Shown piece by piece: positions 1 to 8,213 of a DNA stretch of 16,771 nt. A program made the position numbers and the translations under genes. The stretch is from Bacillota bacterium. Its GTDB lineage: Bacteria > Bacillota > Clostridia > Lachnospirales > Lachnospiraceae. The stretch spans positions 1 through 16,771 of the forward strand of contig JAEWHU010000388.1 of assembly GCA_023387635.1 (NCBI GenBank), given 5' to 3'. Below the pieces are notes generated by a model. The model did no database searches. It was not told the DNA's origin and saw only the letters and a list, made by a program, of their open reading frames with translations. Positions within the stretch are counted from its first letter, which is position 1. The number at the start of each line of letters is the position of its first letter.

Positions 1-28
1 CGCGTAATATTAACATTTGTTAATTGAG

Positions 29-57
29 AAAGGGTGTCTTTGAGACACCCTTTTTTT
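29..57 (+). terminator. Intrinsic terminator of an upstream plus-strand gene
   Basis: A perfect 9-bp stem AGGGTGTCT (31-39) / AGACACCCT (43-51) with a TTG loop is followed by a run of seven T (51-57). This is a standard rho-independent terminator for transcription entering from the left. On the minus strand the hairpin is followed only by TTTCTC, so termination of the 62-199 gene there would be weak. Confidence 0.9.
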
Positions 58-61
58 ATGA

Positions 62-199
62 TTAACAAGTAAAGAGGTTATAGCCTAACACTAGAAAAAG
101 TATAATAATACAGACAGCTAATATACCGTTTGTAATAAATAACATTATGGTCATGCCTATGGCTATCCAAAATAAAATAAATCCTATCATTCTTTTCAT
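62..199 (-). CDS. Small hydrophobic membrane peptide, 45 aa
   Basis: This short minus-strand reading frame starts at ATG 199-197 and stops at TAA 64-62. A GGAG ribosome binding site lies at 210-207, seven bases before the start, which is good spacing. The product begins MKRMIGFILFW and is almost entirely hydrophobic. It has two candidate membrane segments, about residues 4-22 and 26-43, separated by a Thr-Asn-Gly turn, and ends LGYNLFTC. This looks like a helical hairpin anchored by the N-terminal Lys-Arg. I do not recognise the family with certainty. It is divergent from the Asp23 gene and shares the 200-526 upstream region. The ribosome binding site, the in-frame stop and the coherent hydrophobic pattern argue for a real gene; its size is the main reason for doubt. 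Confidence 0.6.
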   Translation of the reverse strand: MKRMIGFILFWIAIGMTIMLFITNGILAVCIIILFLVLGYNLFTC

Positions 200-526
200 A
201 TATAATCTCCATTCTGCAAAGTGAATAACATTTGGCATAATTTATAGACTGAGTTTTTATAAGAAAGAGTATTAAATGGAGCTTAAGTATAAAAAATCAT
301 TATAAGATTAATGATAATACCATATATATGCAGAAAAAAATATTTTTATATCATAATTTACTAAAAATATGGTATAATTTAATGTATAATTGTTGTTTCA
401 AAAATTAGTATTCCATTTTTTAAGAAAAAAGGGTATAATATGAATGCATGATAGTATAGGTGATGAAAATGCTTATCTAATATAAGCAAATGCCTAAGCT
501 AATAAAATGAGAATTGGAGGGTTTCT
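200..526. promoter_or_regulatory. Divergent intergenic region upstream of Asp23 gene
   Basis: This 327-base gap separates the minus-strand peptide gene from the Asp23 gene. Three plus-strand TATAAT boxes occur at 373-378, 385-390 and 434-439. The first is preceded by TGG (370-372), making an extended -10; none has a convincing TTGACA-like -35. A short inverted repeat GCTTAT/ATAAGC lies at 471-487 in the likely 5' leader. I see no further gene and no known riboswitch here. Confidence 0.4.
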
Positions 527-883
527 ATGAAAGGGCATATGAATACACAAATAGGTGAAGTATTAATAGATAATGATGTACTTGCCAAATACGCTGGTTC
601 TTCCGCAGTGGAATGTTTTGGTGTAGTTGGAATGGCATCTGTAAATGTAAAGGATGGACTTGTTAAACTCCTAAAACGTGAAAGTCTTAGTCATGGTGTA
701 AATATTGCTGTAGAGAATAACAAAATAATTATTGACTTGCATATTATAGTATCGTACGGCGTTAGTATATCTGCTGTTGCAGAAAACTTAATCAGCAATG
801 TTAAATATAAAGTTGAAGAATTTACAGGAATGGAAGTAATTAAAATAAATATATTTGTCGAAGGCGTTAGAGTCATAGACTAA
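527..883 (+). CDS. Asp23/Gls24 family (DUF322) envelope stress protein
   Basis: This 118-residue protein is of the Asp23/Gls24 family (YloU type in Bacillus). The fold is evident from the opening GEVLIDNDVLAKYAG, the central GVVGM and the alternating hydrophobic strands ending INIFVEGVRVID. The family is small, lacks membrane segments, and is associated with envelope homeostasis or membrane-anchored assemblies; its biochemical role is unclear. The start at 527 is supported by GGAGGG at 516-521 with 5-6 bases spacing; a second in-frame ATG at residue 5 lacks such support. It lies 30 bases upstream of the DAK-domain gene, the same pairing as yloU-yloV, so co-transcription is likely. Confidence 0.9.
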   Translation: MKGHMNTQIGEVLIDNDVLAKYAGSSAVECFGVVGMASVNVKDGLVKLLKRESLSHGVNIAVENNKIIIDLHIIVSYGVSISAVAENLISNVKYKVEEFTGMEVIKINIFVEGVRVID

Positions 884-913
884 TGAAGATTCATTTTAAG
901 GAGGAAAAAATTT

Positions 914-2590
914 GTGGCTATAAATACAATTGATGCAAAAACTCTGCAAAAGCTATTCTTAGCAGGAGCAAAAAGCATTGAAGTTAAAAAAGAATACATT
1001 AATGAATTAAATGTTTTTCCAGTACCTGATGGGGATACAGGAACGAATATGACATTAACTATCATGGCGGCAGCAAAAGAAGTTGCTGCAATTGAGAATC
1101 CAACCATAGAAACTTTAGCAAAAGCAATTTCTGGTGGCTCTCTTCGTGGTGCTAGGGGTAATTCTGGTGTTATATTGTCTCAGTTATTTAGAGGTTTTGC
1201 GAAAGAAATTAAAGAACATGAAGAAATTAATGTTACTATATTAGCAAATGCTTTTCAAAAGGCAGTAGAAACAGCTTATAAAGCAGTTATGAAGCCAAAA
1301 GAAGGTACTATTTTAACTGTAGCCAGAGGAGGTGCTGAAAAAGCAGCATCCTTAGTTGGTGAAACAGATGATATTATTTATTTTGGTAAAGAAGTTCTTT
1401 CCCATATGGAAGAGGTATTAGCATATACACCTGAGTTACTACCAGTTTTAAAAGATGCTGGAGTTGTTGATTCTGGTGGAACAGGCTTACTTGAAATAAT
1501 GAAGGGGGCATACGATGCCTTATTAGGGAAAGAAGTAACATTTGATGTAGTTCCGTTAGCTCCTAAGGCGGATGTAAATATAAATTTAGAAAGTATATCT
1601 GCTGATATTAAATTTGGTTATTGTACTGAATTTATTATTATGGTTGAAAAAGAATACAATGAAAAAATAGAATTAGAGTTTAAGGATTATTTAGGAACCA
1701 TTGGTGATTCTTTGGTTGTTGTATCTGACGATGACATTGTCAAAGTTCATGTACATACAAATGACCCTGGACTTGCAATTCAAAGAGCTTTAACTTATGG
1801 TTCCCTTTCTCGTATAAAAATTGATAATATGAGAGAAGAGCATAATGAAAAACTAATTAAAGATGCGGCAAAATTGGCTGCAAAGCAACAAGAAGAAAAA
1901 GAATTAGAAGATAAGAAAAAACAACCTAGAAAAGATGTAGGATTTATATCCGTTTCTATTGGTGATGGAATTAATGAAATATTTAATGGTTTAGGTGTTG
2001 ATTATATTATTGCTGGTGGTCAGACAATGAATCCAAGTACAGAGGATATGTTAACTGCTATCGATAATGTTAATGCTGATAATATCTTTATCTTCCCAAA
2101 TAACAGTAATATTATTTTAGCTGCTAATCAAGCAAAAGATTTAACAGAAGATAAAAACATAATTGTTATACCAACAAAAACAGTGCCACAAGGTATTACT
2201 GCGATTATTAATTTTGTTCATGATAAATCTATTGTGGAAAATGAAAGTAGAATGCTAGCTGAGATTAAAAAAGTTAAGAGTGGCCAGGTAACTTATGCTG
2301 TTAGAGATACTAATATTGATGGAAAAGATATTAAGCAAGGAAATATAATGGGGCTTAATGATAAAACAATTCTATCAGTGGGAACAGATATTATAGGCAC
2401 TACCTTAGAATTAATTGCAGGTTTAGTTGATGATGATTCTGAACTTATAAGTATATATTATGGGGAAGAGGTTTCTGAACAAGATGCTGAAATCTTAGCG
2501 GAGAAAGTCGCAAAAGAATATTCCCATATTGATGTTGAAATTCATTATGGTGGTCAACCAATTTATTATTATGTATTATCAGTAGAATAG
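914..2590 (+). CDS. fakA: FakA-like DAK2/DegV-domain kinase subunit (YloV)
   Basis: This 558-residue protein matches the FakA/YloV family, the ATP-binding kinase subunit that phosphorylates fatty acids held by a FakB partner for phospholipid synthesis. The N-terminal DhaL-like domain (about 1-200) carries VFPVPDGDTGTN at 34-45, with the metal-binding aspartates D39 and D41, and a GGSLRGARGNSG loop. A lysine/glutamate-rich linker (about 312-340) precedes a C-terminal domain starting near G343 that contains GGQTMNPSTED, typical of the family. The start is GTG at 914, preceded by AAGGAGG at 898-904; no ATG competes. No fakB is present in the window, so the fatty-acid role rests on family knowledge. 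The length is normal for FakA (about 550). Confidence 0.88.
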   Translation: MAINTIDAKTLQKLFLAGAKSIEVKKEYINELNVFPVPDGDTGTNMTLTIMAAAKEVAAIENPTIETLAKAISGGSLRGARGNSGVILSQLFRGFAKEIKEHEEINVTILANAFQKAVETAYKAVMKPKEGTILTVARGGAEKAASLVGETDDIIYFGKEVLSHMEEVLAYTPELLPVLKDAGVVDSGGTGLLEIMKGAYDALLGKEVTFDVVPLAPKADVNINLESISADIKFGYCTEFIIMVEKEYNEKIELEFKDYLGTIGDSLVVVSDDDIVKVHVHTNDPGLAIQRALTYGSLSRIKIDNMREEHNEKLIKDAAKLAAKQQEEKELEDKKKQPRKDVGFISVSIGDGINEIFNGLGVDYIIAGGQTMNPSTEDMLTAIDNVNADNIFIFPNNSNIILAANQAKDLTEDKNIIVIPTKTVPQGITAIINFVHDKSIVENESRMLAEIKKVKSGQVTYAVRDTNIDGKDIKQGNIMGLNDKTILSVGTDIIGTTLELIAGLVDDDSELISIYYGEEVSEQDAEILAEKVAKEYSHIDVEIHYGGQPIYYYVLSVE

Positions 2591-2643
2591 ATATTATAGA
2601 TAGATATAAATAGATAGAATTAATATATAGAATAAATATAGAT

Positions 2644-2721
2644 AAAGATCCTTCAACGTATTATAATTCTAATTGTAAATAATTTACCATTAAGAATATA
2701 AAAAATAGAAGGATCTTTTTT
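2644..2721 (+). terminator. Long-stem intrinsic terminator after the kinase gene
   Basis: A perfect 11-bp pair AAAGATCCTTC (2644-2654) / GAAGGATCTTT (2708-2718) encloses 53 bases and runs into a T tract (2716-2721). The loop itself holds an imperfect inner stem centred on GTAAA-TAA-TTTAC (2675-2687), extended by TTCT..AAT pairing with ATTAAGAA. The whole element can therefore fold as one hairpin of about 75 bases. It separates the Asp23/fakA unit from recG. Confidence 0.75.
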
Positions 2722-2789
2722 ATATCATAATTCTAGTAAGAAAAGATAAGTATAAACTTCCTAATAAAAAGAAGGGCTTGGTAGTTAGT

Positions 2790-4844
2790 ATGAGTAAAGA
2801 AACGGTTATTAGTCTAGGGGATCCTATCAGAGCTATAAAAGGGATTGGAGAAAAAACAGAAAAGGATTTTAGCAAATTACATATTTTTACGGTAGAAGAT
2901 ATCATAAGTCACTATCCAAGAAATTATGATGCCTTTTTACCTCCGATACCTATATCTACTTTAGAAGAAGGAAAAGTATGTTCTATTGAAGCATCTGTAG
3001 TGTCAAACGTAACAATAAAGCAAGTTAAAAACTTAAAAATATTAAGTTGTATGGTAAAAGATCCAACGGGAAGTATGATGCTTAGTTGGTTCAATATGCC
3101 ATTTCTAAAAAATAAATTATATATGGGATATCATTTTATATTCAGGGGAAAGGTCATACGTAAAAACGGTGTGTTAGTGATTGAACAACCTACCATATAT
3201 ACGAGGGATGAATATGTTACTAAAATGAATATACTGCACCCAATTTACCCTTTGACATCTGGTATAACCAATAATACCATATCAAAAGCAATTAAAAATG
3301 CTCTAAATTCACTTGAACTAAAAGGCGAGTATATCCCTAAGAGAATTGTAAAAGAACATGCTTTAATATCGTATAAAAGTGCAATAAAAGAAATACATTT
3401 TCCAAAAGATAAGGATGTTTTAATAGATGCAAGAAAACGGTTAGTTTTTGATGAATTTTTTCAATTCACATTAGCGCTGTTAGCGTTAAAAGAGAAAAAG
3501 ACGATTATTAATAATTCCTTCCTAGTGAATGAAAAAAAGGAATGCGATGAATACATCGAGCAATTACCGTTTCCTTTGACGAAAGCCCAATTACGAGTTT
3601 GGAAAGAGATTAAAACAGATTTATGTAGTAATCGTTCTATGAGCCGTTTGGTACAAGGTGATGTTGGTTCTGGAAAAACGGTTCTTGCAGCATTAGCATT
3701 GTTTATGATGGCGTTAAATGGTTATCAAGGGTGCCTAATGGTTCCCACGGAAGTATTAGCTGTTCAACATTACGAATCTTTATCTAGTAGTTTTTCCGCC
3801 TTTGGAATAAAAACAATATTATTAGTAGGCTCCATGACAGCTGCTAATAAGAAAAAGGCATATGAAAAAATAAGAAATCACGAGGCATCAATTATTATTG
3901 GGACCCATGCGTTAATTCAAGAAAAGGTTGAATATAATAATCTAGGGCTTGTAGTTACAGATGAGCAACATCGATTTGGTGTAAGGCAAAGGGAAATCTT
4001 ATCAGAGAAAGGTGAATATCCACATGTTTTAGTTATGAGTGCAACTCCCATACCAAGAACGTTAGCTATTATTTTATACGGTGATTTGGATATTTCTGTG
4101 GTAGATGAGCTACCTGCCAATCGTTTGCCAATTAAAAACTGTGTTGTGGATACGGGCTATCGCAATACAGCGTATGCATTCATTGAGAAAGAGATTAAAG
4201 CAGGTAGACAAGCTTATGTCATCTGCCCAATGGTAGACGAAAGTGAAACTATTGAAGCGGAAAATGTAATCGAATATACAGAAAAATTAAAAGAAGCCAT
4301 GTCTTCTTCTATAAATGTAGAGTATTTGCATGGGAAGATGAAACCAAAAGAAAAAAATGAAATAATGGAACGATTCCAGCAGGGTGATATTCATGTACTT
4401 GTATCAACCACTGTAGTTGAAGTTGGTGTAAATGTTCCAAATGCCACCGTTATGATGGTAGAGAATGCAGAGAGATTTGGTTTAGCTCAATTACATCAAT
4501 TAAGAGGCCGCGTAGGCCGTGGAAAGCATCAATCTTATTGTATCTTAGTGAGTGGTTCAAATGGAAAAGAAACAAAGGAAAGATTAGAAATACTTAATAA
4601 ATCCAATGATGGGTTTTATATTGCAGGAGAGGACTTAAAACTTAGAGGTCCTGGAGATATGTTTGGAATACGTCAAAGTGGGGCAATGGAATTTAAAATT
4701 GGTGATATATATAATGATGCAAATATATTGCTAAAAGCCAATGAAGCAGTAAAATCTTTGACAGAAGAAGAGATTAAAATTATAATGAACGAGCATCCGA
4801 CACTTTATGCTAAAATTCTTAATTTTGATTTAGGGACATTATAG
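2790..4844 (+). CDS. recG: ATP-dependent DNA helicase RecG
   Basis: RecG is a superfamily 2 helicase that remodels stalled replication forks and branched recombination intermediates. The 684-residue product has the N-terminal wedge/OB domain (roughly 50-160) and both helicase lobes. Walker A is GDVGSGKT at 290-297, the DEQH box is at 391-394, SATPIPRT at 417-424, and motif VI QLRGRVGRG at 570-578, followed by the C-terminal region with GPGDMFGIRQSG. I prefer ATG 2790. A TTG twelve bases upstream (2778) is in frame, but GAAGGG (2771-2776) sits only one base before it, against 13 bases before the ATG. A terminator lies just upstream, so recG needs its own promoter; none is obvious. The length is normal and all motifs are intact. 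Confidence 0.96.
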   Translation: MSKETVISLGDPIRAIKGIGEKTEKDFSKLHIFTVEDIISHYPRNYDAFLPPIPISTLEEGKVCSIEASVVSNVTIKQVKNLKILSCMVKDPTGSMMLSWFNMPFLKNKLYMGYHFIFRGKVIRKNGVLVIEQPTIYTRDEYVTKMNILHPIYPLTSGITNNTISKAIKNALNSLELKGEYIPKRIVKEHALISYKSAIKEIHFPKDKDVLIDARKRLVFDEFFQFTLALLALKEKKTIINNSFLVNEKKECDEYIEQLPFPLTKAQLRVWKEIKTDLCSNRSMSRLVQGDVGSGKTVLAALALFMMALNGYQGCLMVPTEVLAVQHYESLSSSFSAFGIKTILLVGSMTAANKKKAYEKIRNHEASIIIGTHALIQEKVEYNNLGLVVTDEQHRFGVRQREILSEKGEYPHVLVMSATPIPRTLAIILYGDLDISVVDELPANRLPIKNCVVDTGYRNTAYAFIEKEIKAGRQAYVICPMVDESETIEAENVIEYTEKLKEAMSSSINVEYLHGKMKPKEKNEIMERFQQGDIHVLVSTTVVEVGVNVPNATVMMVENAERFGLAQLHQLRGRVGRGKHQSYCILVSGSNGKETKERLEILNKSNDGFYIAGEDLKLRGPGDMFGIRQSGAMEFKIGDIYNDANILLKANEAVKSLTEEEIKIIMNEHPTLYAKILNFDLGTL

Positions 4845-4883
4845 AATGTAGCTTTTAAGAGGGTGTAATAGTATAAAAATCTC

Positions 4884-4927
4884 TTTCTATTTATGGGAAT
4901 ATATAGTATAATGTACCGAAGTACATG
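4884..4927 (+). promoter_or_regulatory. Candidate promoter and palindromic operator of the glycosylation cluster
   Basis: A perfect TATAAT lies at 4907-4912, 135 bases before the first glycosyltransferase gene, with only a poor -35 (TTTCTA, 4884-4889, 17-bp spacing). Overlapping its 3' edge is a perfect 6-bp inverted repeat ATGTAC-CGAA-GTACAT (4911-4926). This could be an operator or the first hairpin of the transcript. No strong terminator is visible between recG and this site, so some read-through from recG is possible. Confidence 0.45.
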
Positions 4928-5047
4928 TTATTAGTATCCTGTTTTATTTGTAATTATATATATACAAGTAGCGAATTTGTTCTAGAATATCCGCATTGAC
5001 TGAATAGAATATTATTTTTGAGAAGGGCTCTATGTAGGTGATTTTTG

Positions 5048-6028
5048 ATGGAATATAGTAATTATTATTGTATGAATCATAGAAGTAGGAATGCAGTTTT
5101 AGACATTGTAATACCAGTTTATCAAGAGGAATCACATATAGTTAAATCGATAAATGTAATAAAAGATATTTTAGATAATTCTAAGATAAGTCACAAGTTT
5201 ATATTAGTGGACGATGGCTCAAAAGACAACACTTGGGTTCAATTGAAAATATTAGCGGATACAAATCACAATGTTACTGCAATTAGGCTTAGTAGGAATT
5301 TTGGTAAAGAAGCAGCAATATGTGCTGGAATCCAGTATTCAGAAGGTGATATGCTTGTTGTGATGGACAGTGATTTGCAGCACCCACCAAGTTTAATCCC
5401 TGAAATGGTTCGGTTCTGGAGAGAAGAAGGCTTTGATGTTATTGAAGGTGTTAAGAGAACAAGAGGTAAAGAAAACAAAGCATATCGTTATTGTGCCAAT
5501 TTATTTTATAAATTTATATATAAAACATCTACCATTGACTTACGGAATGCTTCAGACTTCAAGTTGTTAGATAAAAAGGTAGTAACTGCATGGAGAAGTA
5601 TGGAGGAAAAAACCACATTTTTTAGAGGTATGTCAGCATGGGTTGGATTTAATAGAAAGCAAATATACTTTGATGTTGGGGATAGGGTAGATGGGAATAC
5701 AAAGTGGTCATTGACTCGTCTAATAAAGTTAGCGATTAATGCAACTACTTCTTACACTACCATACCTTTGCAATTTATTAGTATTTTGGGAGTGATTTTA
5801 CTAGTTATTTCCTTCATTCTTGGTATACAAACCATAATTATGAAAATAATAGGAAATGCACTAGATGGCTTTACCACAGTAATAATTTTATTATTACTAA
5901 TTGGAAGTTGTATTATGATAAGTCTTGGAATTATAGGAGTATATTTAGCAAAAATATATCATGAAGTAAAAGGAAGACCAAGATACTTGGTGTCAGTATG
6001 TATTAAAGAAGGGAAAGAGATATGTTAG
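5048..6028 (+). CDS. GT2 polyprenyl-phosphate glycosyltransferase, GtrB/DPM1-like, with two C-terminal TM helices
   Basis: This 326-residue family 2 glycosyltransferase is of the GtrB/CsbB/dolichol-phosphate-mannose-synthase type. Such enzymes move a sugar from a nucleotide donor to undecaprenyl phosphate on the cytoplasmic face. The catalytic domain shows DIVIPVYQEE (19-28), LVDDGSKDNT with D55/D56, and the DxD-like DSDLQHPP at 107-114. Two hydrophobic helices follow at about 243-265 and 275-305, as in GtrB, then a basic tail RPRYLV. ATG 5048 is chosen because AGGTGA (5036-5041) is six bases upstream; an in-frame TTG at 5045 is less likely. Its last bases overlap the next gene's start by seven, implying translational coupling with that membrane protein. 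The sugar cannot be deduced from sequence. Confidence 0.88.
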   Translation: MEYSNYYCMNHRSRNAVLDIVIPVYQEESHIVKSINVIKDILDNSKISHKFILVDDGSKDNTWVQLKILADTNHNVTAIRLSRNFGKEAAICAGIQYSEGDMLVVMDSDLQHPPSLIPEMVRFWREEGFDVIEGVKRTRGKENKAYRYCANLFYKFIYKTSTIDLRNASDFKLLDKKVVTAWRSMEEKTTFFRGMSAWVGFNRKQIYFDVGDRVDGNTKWSLTRLIKLAINATTSYTTIPLQFISILGVILLVISFILGIQTIIMKIIGNALDGFTTVIILLLLIGSCIMISLGIIGVYLAKIYHEVKGRPRYLVSVCIKEGKEIC

Positions 6029-8112
6029 GAGTTTTCTACCTAGTTATCTGCTTTTTAACTGGCTATGGTATATGTACCATAGCTTTTCCTAAATTAAGTA
6101 AGATTACGAACCAAAGCTTTAACGGGAGTCAAATATATTTATCACCGTACTTTATTCTATTGCCTGCATGGTACATTACTGGTACATTAGTAATAACTTG
6201 GGCGACGTATATCACTGCTTATTTTTTTGGGAACTTTAAAAAGCCATTGTTATACGCTAATGTAATTGTAATGACAGTAGTGTTACTAATCACAATAATG
6301 ATTTTTCTACAAAATAGAAGAATATATAATAAAACTAGAAATATACAAATGATTGAAAAGGAAAGTAAGTTTACAAAAGGAGAAGTTTTATTTTTAATTC
6401 TCGTTATAGCTCTTGGGGTTATTTTAATGTGGACAACTTTTTATATGAAAGGGTCTAATCTGTATGTAGGTGTTTCTGTTTTTAGTGATTTTTCTCCTCA
6501 CATTGGTATGATTCGTTCTTTTTCTGTTGGAAATAATTTTCCAACTGCGTATTCACATTTTGCGGGAGAGGATATTAAGTATCATTTTATGTTTCAATTT
6601 TTAGTAGGCAATTTAGAGTTTCTTGGACTCCCTATTGATTTTGCTTTTAACATTCCAAGTATACTAAGTTTTGTCTTTACTTTTTTATTATTATATGTTT
6701 TAGGAGTAAAAATATCAAATAAACCCTCGGCAGGATATTTAACATGTTTATTTTTTGCCTTCCGAAGCTCTAAAAGTTTGTTTACGTATATATCTTCTTT
6801 ACCAAAAGGTAAGATATTTAAAACTTTAAGCCAAAATACAGAGTTTATTGGATATACACCCAATGAAAATTGGGGATTGTGGAATTTGAATGTTTATGCA
6901 AATCAAAGACATTTAGCATTTAGTTTATGTGTAATGTTATTTGTAATTATATTAATGTTACCAAATGTATATTATATGTATGGATTTCTAAAGACGAAGT
7001 ATGTAAAACTAGACAATAGCGTTTTGGATAAAAGAGAGTTTAGTAAGAGTGGTAATAAGGATAGGATATTTAATTGCTTTTTAGACTTCCTTTTCCATAA
7101 AGATGGATGGAAGATAAAAGATAAGAAAAAAGCAATTAGCCTTGGAATTTTACTTGGAATGATTGCATTTTGGAATGGAGCTGCGTTTGTTGCGACTATA
7201 GTAATACTTTTTTTTATGGCAATAGTATCAAACAATCGATTGGAGTATTTAGTCATTGCTATTATAGCTGGCATTCTTTCTCTGATACAAAGCTCATTTT
7301 TCATGAAAGGTAATGCAATATCACCCACTTATTTTTTTGGCTTTATTGCTGAAAATAGAACATTTTTTGGCGTTTTGGAATATATTGAGAAATTATTTGG
7401 AATACTCCCGATAATACTCTTTCTCGTTTTTTTAGTAGAAAAGGGTGTGAAGAAGTATCTTCTTCTTATTTTTGCAACACCAATTATTTTTGCATTTACA
7501 ATATCACTAACAGTGGACGTTACCGTTAATCATAAATATATTATGATGGGTGTCATGCTAGTAGGTATATTTGTAGCAGATAAAATTACAGATTGGTTTA
7601 AGAAAAAAGATATTTTTATAAAAATTTCTTGTATTATACTATGCGTCCTTTTAACTAGCACTGGTGTTTATGATTTTATAACATATTTAAATAGAAATTC
7701 TTCTTATGATGCTATTAAGCTTAATACTAAAGATGAATTAACAACTTGGATTATAGAGAATTCAGATTCAAAAGATATATTTCTCACTTCTAATTATTCC
7801 TTGAATCAAGTAGTACTTGGTGGAGCAATGCTTTATTATGGGTGGCCATATTATGCATGGTCTGCGGGTTATGATACGGACAATCGCAAAGAGCAAGTAA
7901 AATATATGTATGAATCAAATTCTAGTGAACAATTAACTGAATTAATTGAAGCAAATGATATTGATTTTATAATTGTTGATGTAGATAATCGAACTAGTGA
8001 AGATTATCTTTTAAACGAAGAAAATATAAAAAATACTTACACATTAGTATATGAAGATGGTACAGGAAGTTTAAGAAGGTCCATCTATGACACATCAAAG
8101 CGTTTAAGATAA
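6022..8112 (+). CDS. Large polytopic membrane protein, probable GT-C-type glycosyltransferase related to DUF2298
   Basis: The 696-residue product has an N-terminal helix (1-22), many further membrane segments, a charged cytoplasmic loop near 325-375, and a hydrophilic C-terminal domain from about residue 560. No family name is certain. However, it shares ordered motifs with the DUF2298 protein at 10035-12347: D156-x8-R165-S166, FAGE-x-I-x-Y (180-187), IGY-x-P (276-280) followed by QRH (295-297), and a C-terminal W576...G607-W608...LIEANDIDFIIV block. This layout, with an acidic residue in an early outer loop and a soluble C-terminal domain, resembles GT-C transferases that use polyprenyl-linked sugars. 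The start ATG 6022 overlaps the upstream GT2 stop, with a GGGAAAGAG stretch before it. A sugar-transfer role is inference from motifs and context. Confidence 0.75.
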   Translation: MLGVFYLVICFLTGYGICTIAFPKLSKITNQSFNGSQIYLSPYFILLPAWYITGTLVITWATYITAYFFGNFKKPLLYANVIVMTVVLLITIMIFLQNRRIYNKTRNIQMIEKESKFTKGEVLFLILVIALGVILMWTTFYMKGSNLYVGVSVFSDFSPHIGMIRSFSVGNNFPTAYSHFAGEDIKYHFMFQFLVGNLEFLGLPIDFAFNIPSILSFVFTFLLLYVLGVKISNKPSAGYLTCLFFAFRSSKSLFTYISSLPKGKIFKTLSQNTEFIGYTPNENWGLWNLNVYANQRHLAFSLCVMLFVIILMLPNVYYMYGFLKTKYVKLDNSVLDKREFSKSGNKDRIFNCFLDFLFHKDGWKIKDKKKAISLGILLGMIAFWNGAAFVATIVILFFMAIVSNNRLEYLVIAIIAGILSLIQSSFFMKGNAISPTYFFGFIAENRTFFGVLEYIEKLFGILPIILFLVFLVEKGVKKYLLLIFATPIIFAFTISLTVDVTVNHKYIMMGVMLVGIFVADKITDWFKKKDIFIKISCIILCVLLTSTGVYDFITYLNRNSSYDAIKLNTKDELTTWIIENSDSKDIFLTSNYSLNQVVLGGAMLYYGWPYYAWSAGYDTDNRKEQVKYMYESNSSEQLTELIEANDIDFIIVDVDNRTSEDYLLNEENIKNTYTLVYEDGTGSLRRSIYDTSKRLR

Positions 8113-8155
8113 AGGTTGAAAGAAAGAGTAACCTATTTTAATATTAACAGTATCA

Positions 8156-8170
8156 CATCTGTTACAGATG
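8156..8170 (+). repeat. Short perfect inverted repeat in the glf leader
   Basis: CATCTG-TTA-CAGATG is a 6-bp perfect hairpin in the 101-base gap between the large membrane protein gene and glf, 44 bases before the glf start. It lacks a T tract, so it is not an intrinsic terminator. It may be an operator half-site pair or an mRNA-stabilising hairpin. Confidence 0.35.
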
Positions 8171-8213
8171 GGATATGCAATTGTGTAAAAGAAAGAAAGA
8201 TTGAGGTATTATT

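Noticed and set aside
691..876. Open frame on the minus strand inside the Asp23 gene
   Set aside because: It lies fully opposite a well-supported gene and has no ribosome binding site or recognisable protein character. The same applies to minus-strand frames inside recG, the membrane-protein genes, glf and rsmD.
2589..2646. Degenerate ATAGAT-type short repeats after the FakA-like gene
   Set aside because: The unit is irregular and the composition simply AT-rich. It is not a CRISPR or a clear microsatellite.
4980..4987. TTCTAGAA palindrome upstream of the first GT2
   Set aside because: An 8-base AT-rich palindrome is expected by chance and is not positioned on a clear promoter.
4996..5001. 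TTGACT as a -35 box near the first GT2
   Set aside because: No -10 box lies at 16-18 bases; the nearby TAGAAT and TATTAT are too close.
4944..5135. Minus-strand frame of 63 codons before and into the first GT2 gene
   Set aside because: It is low-complexity and Tyr/Ile/Asn-rich, overlaps the GT2 start, and has no good ribosome binding site.
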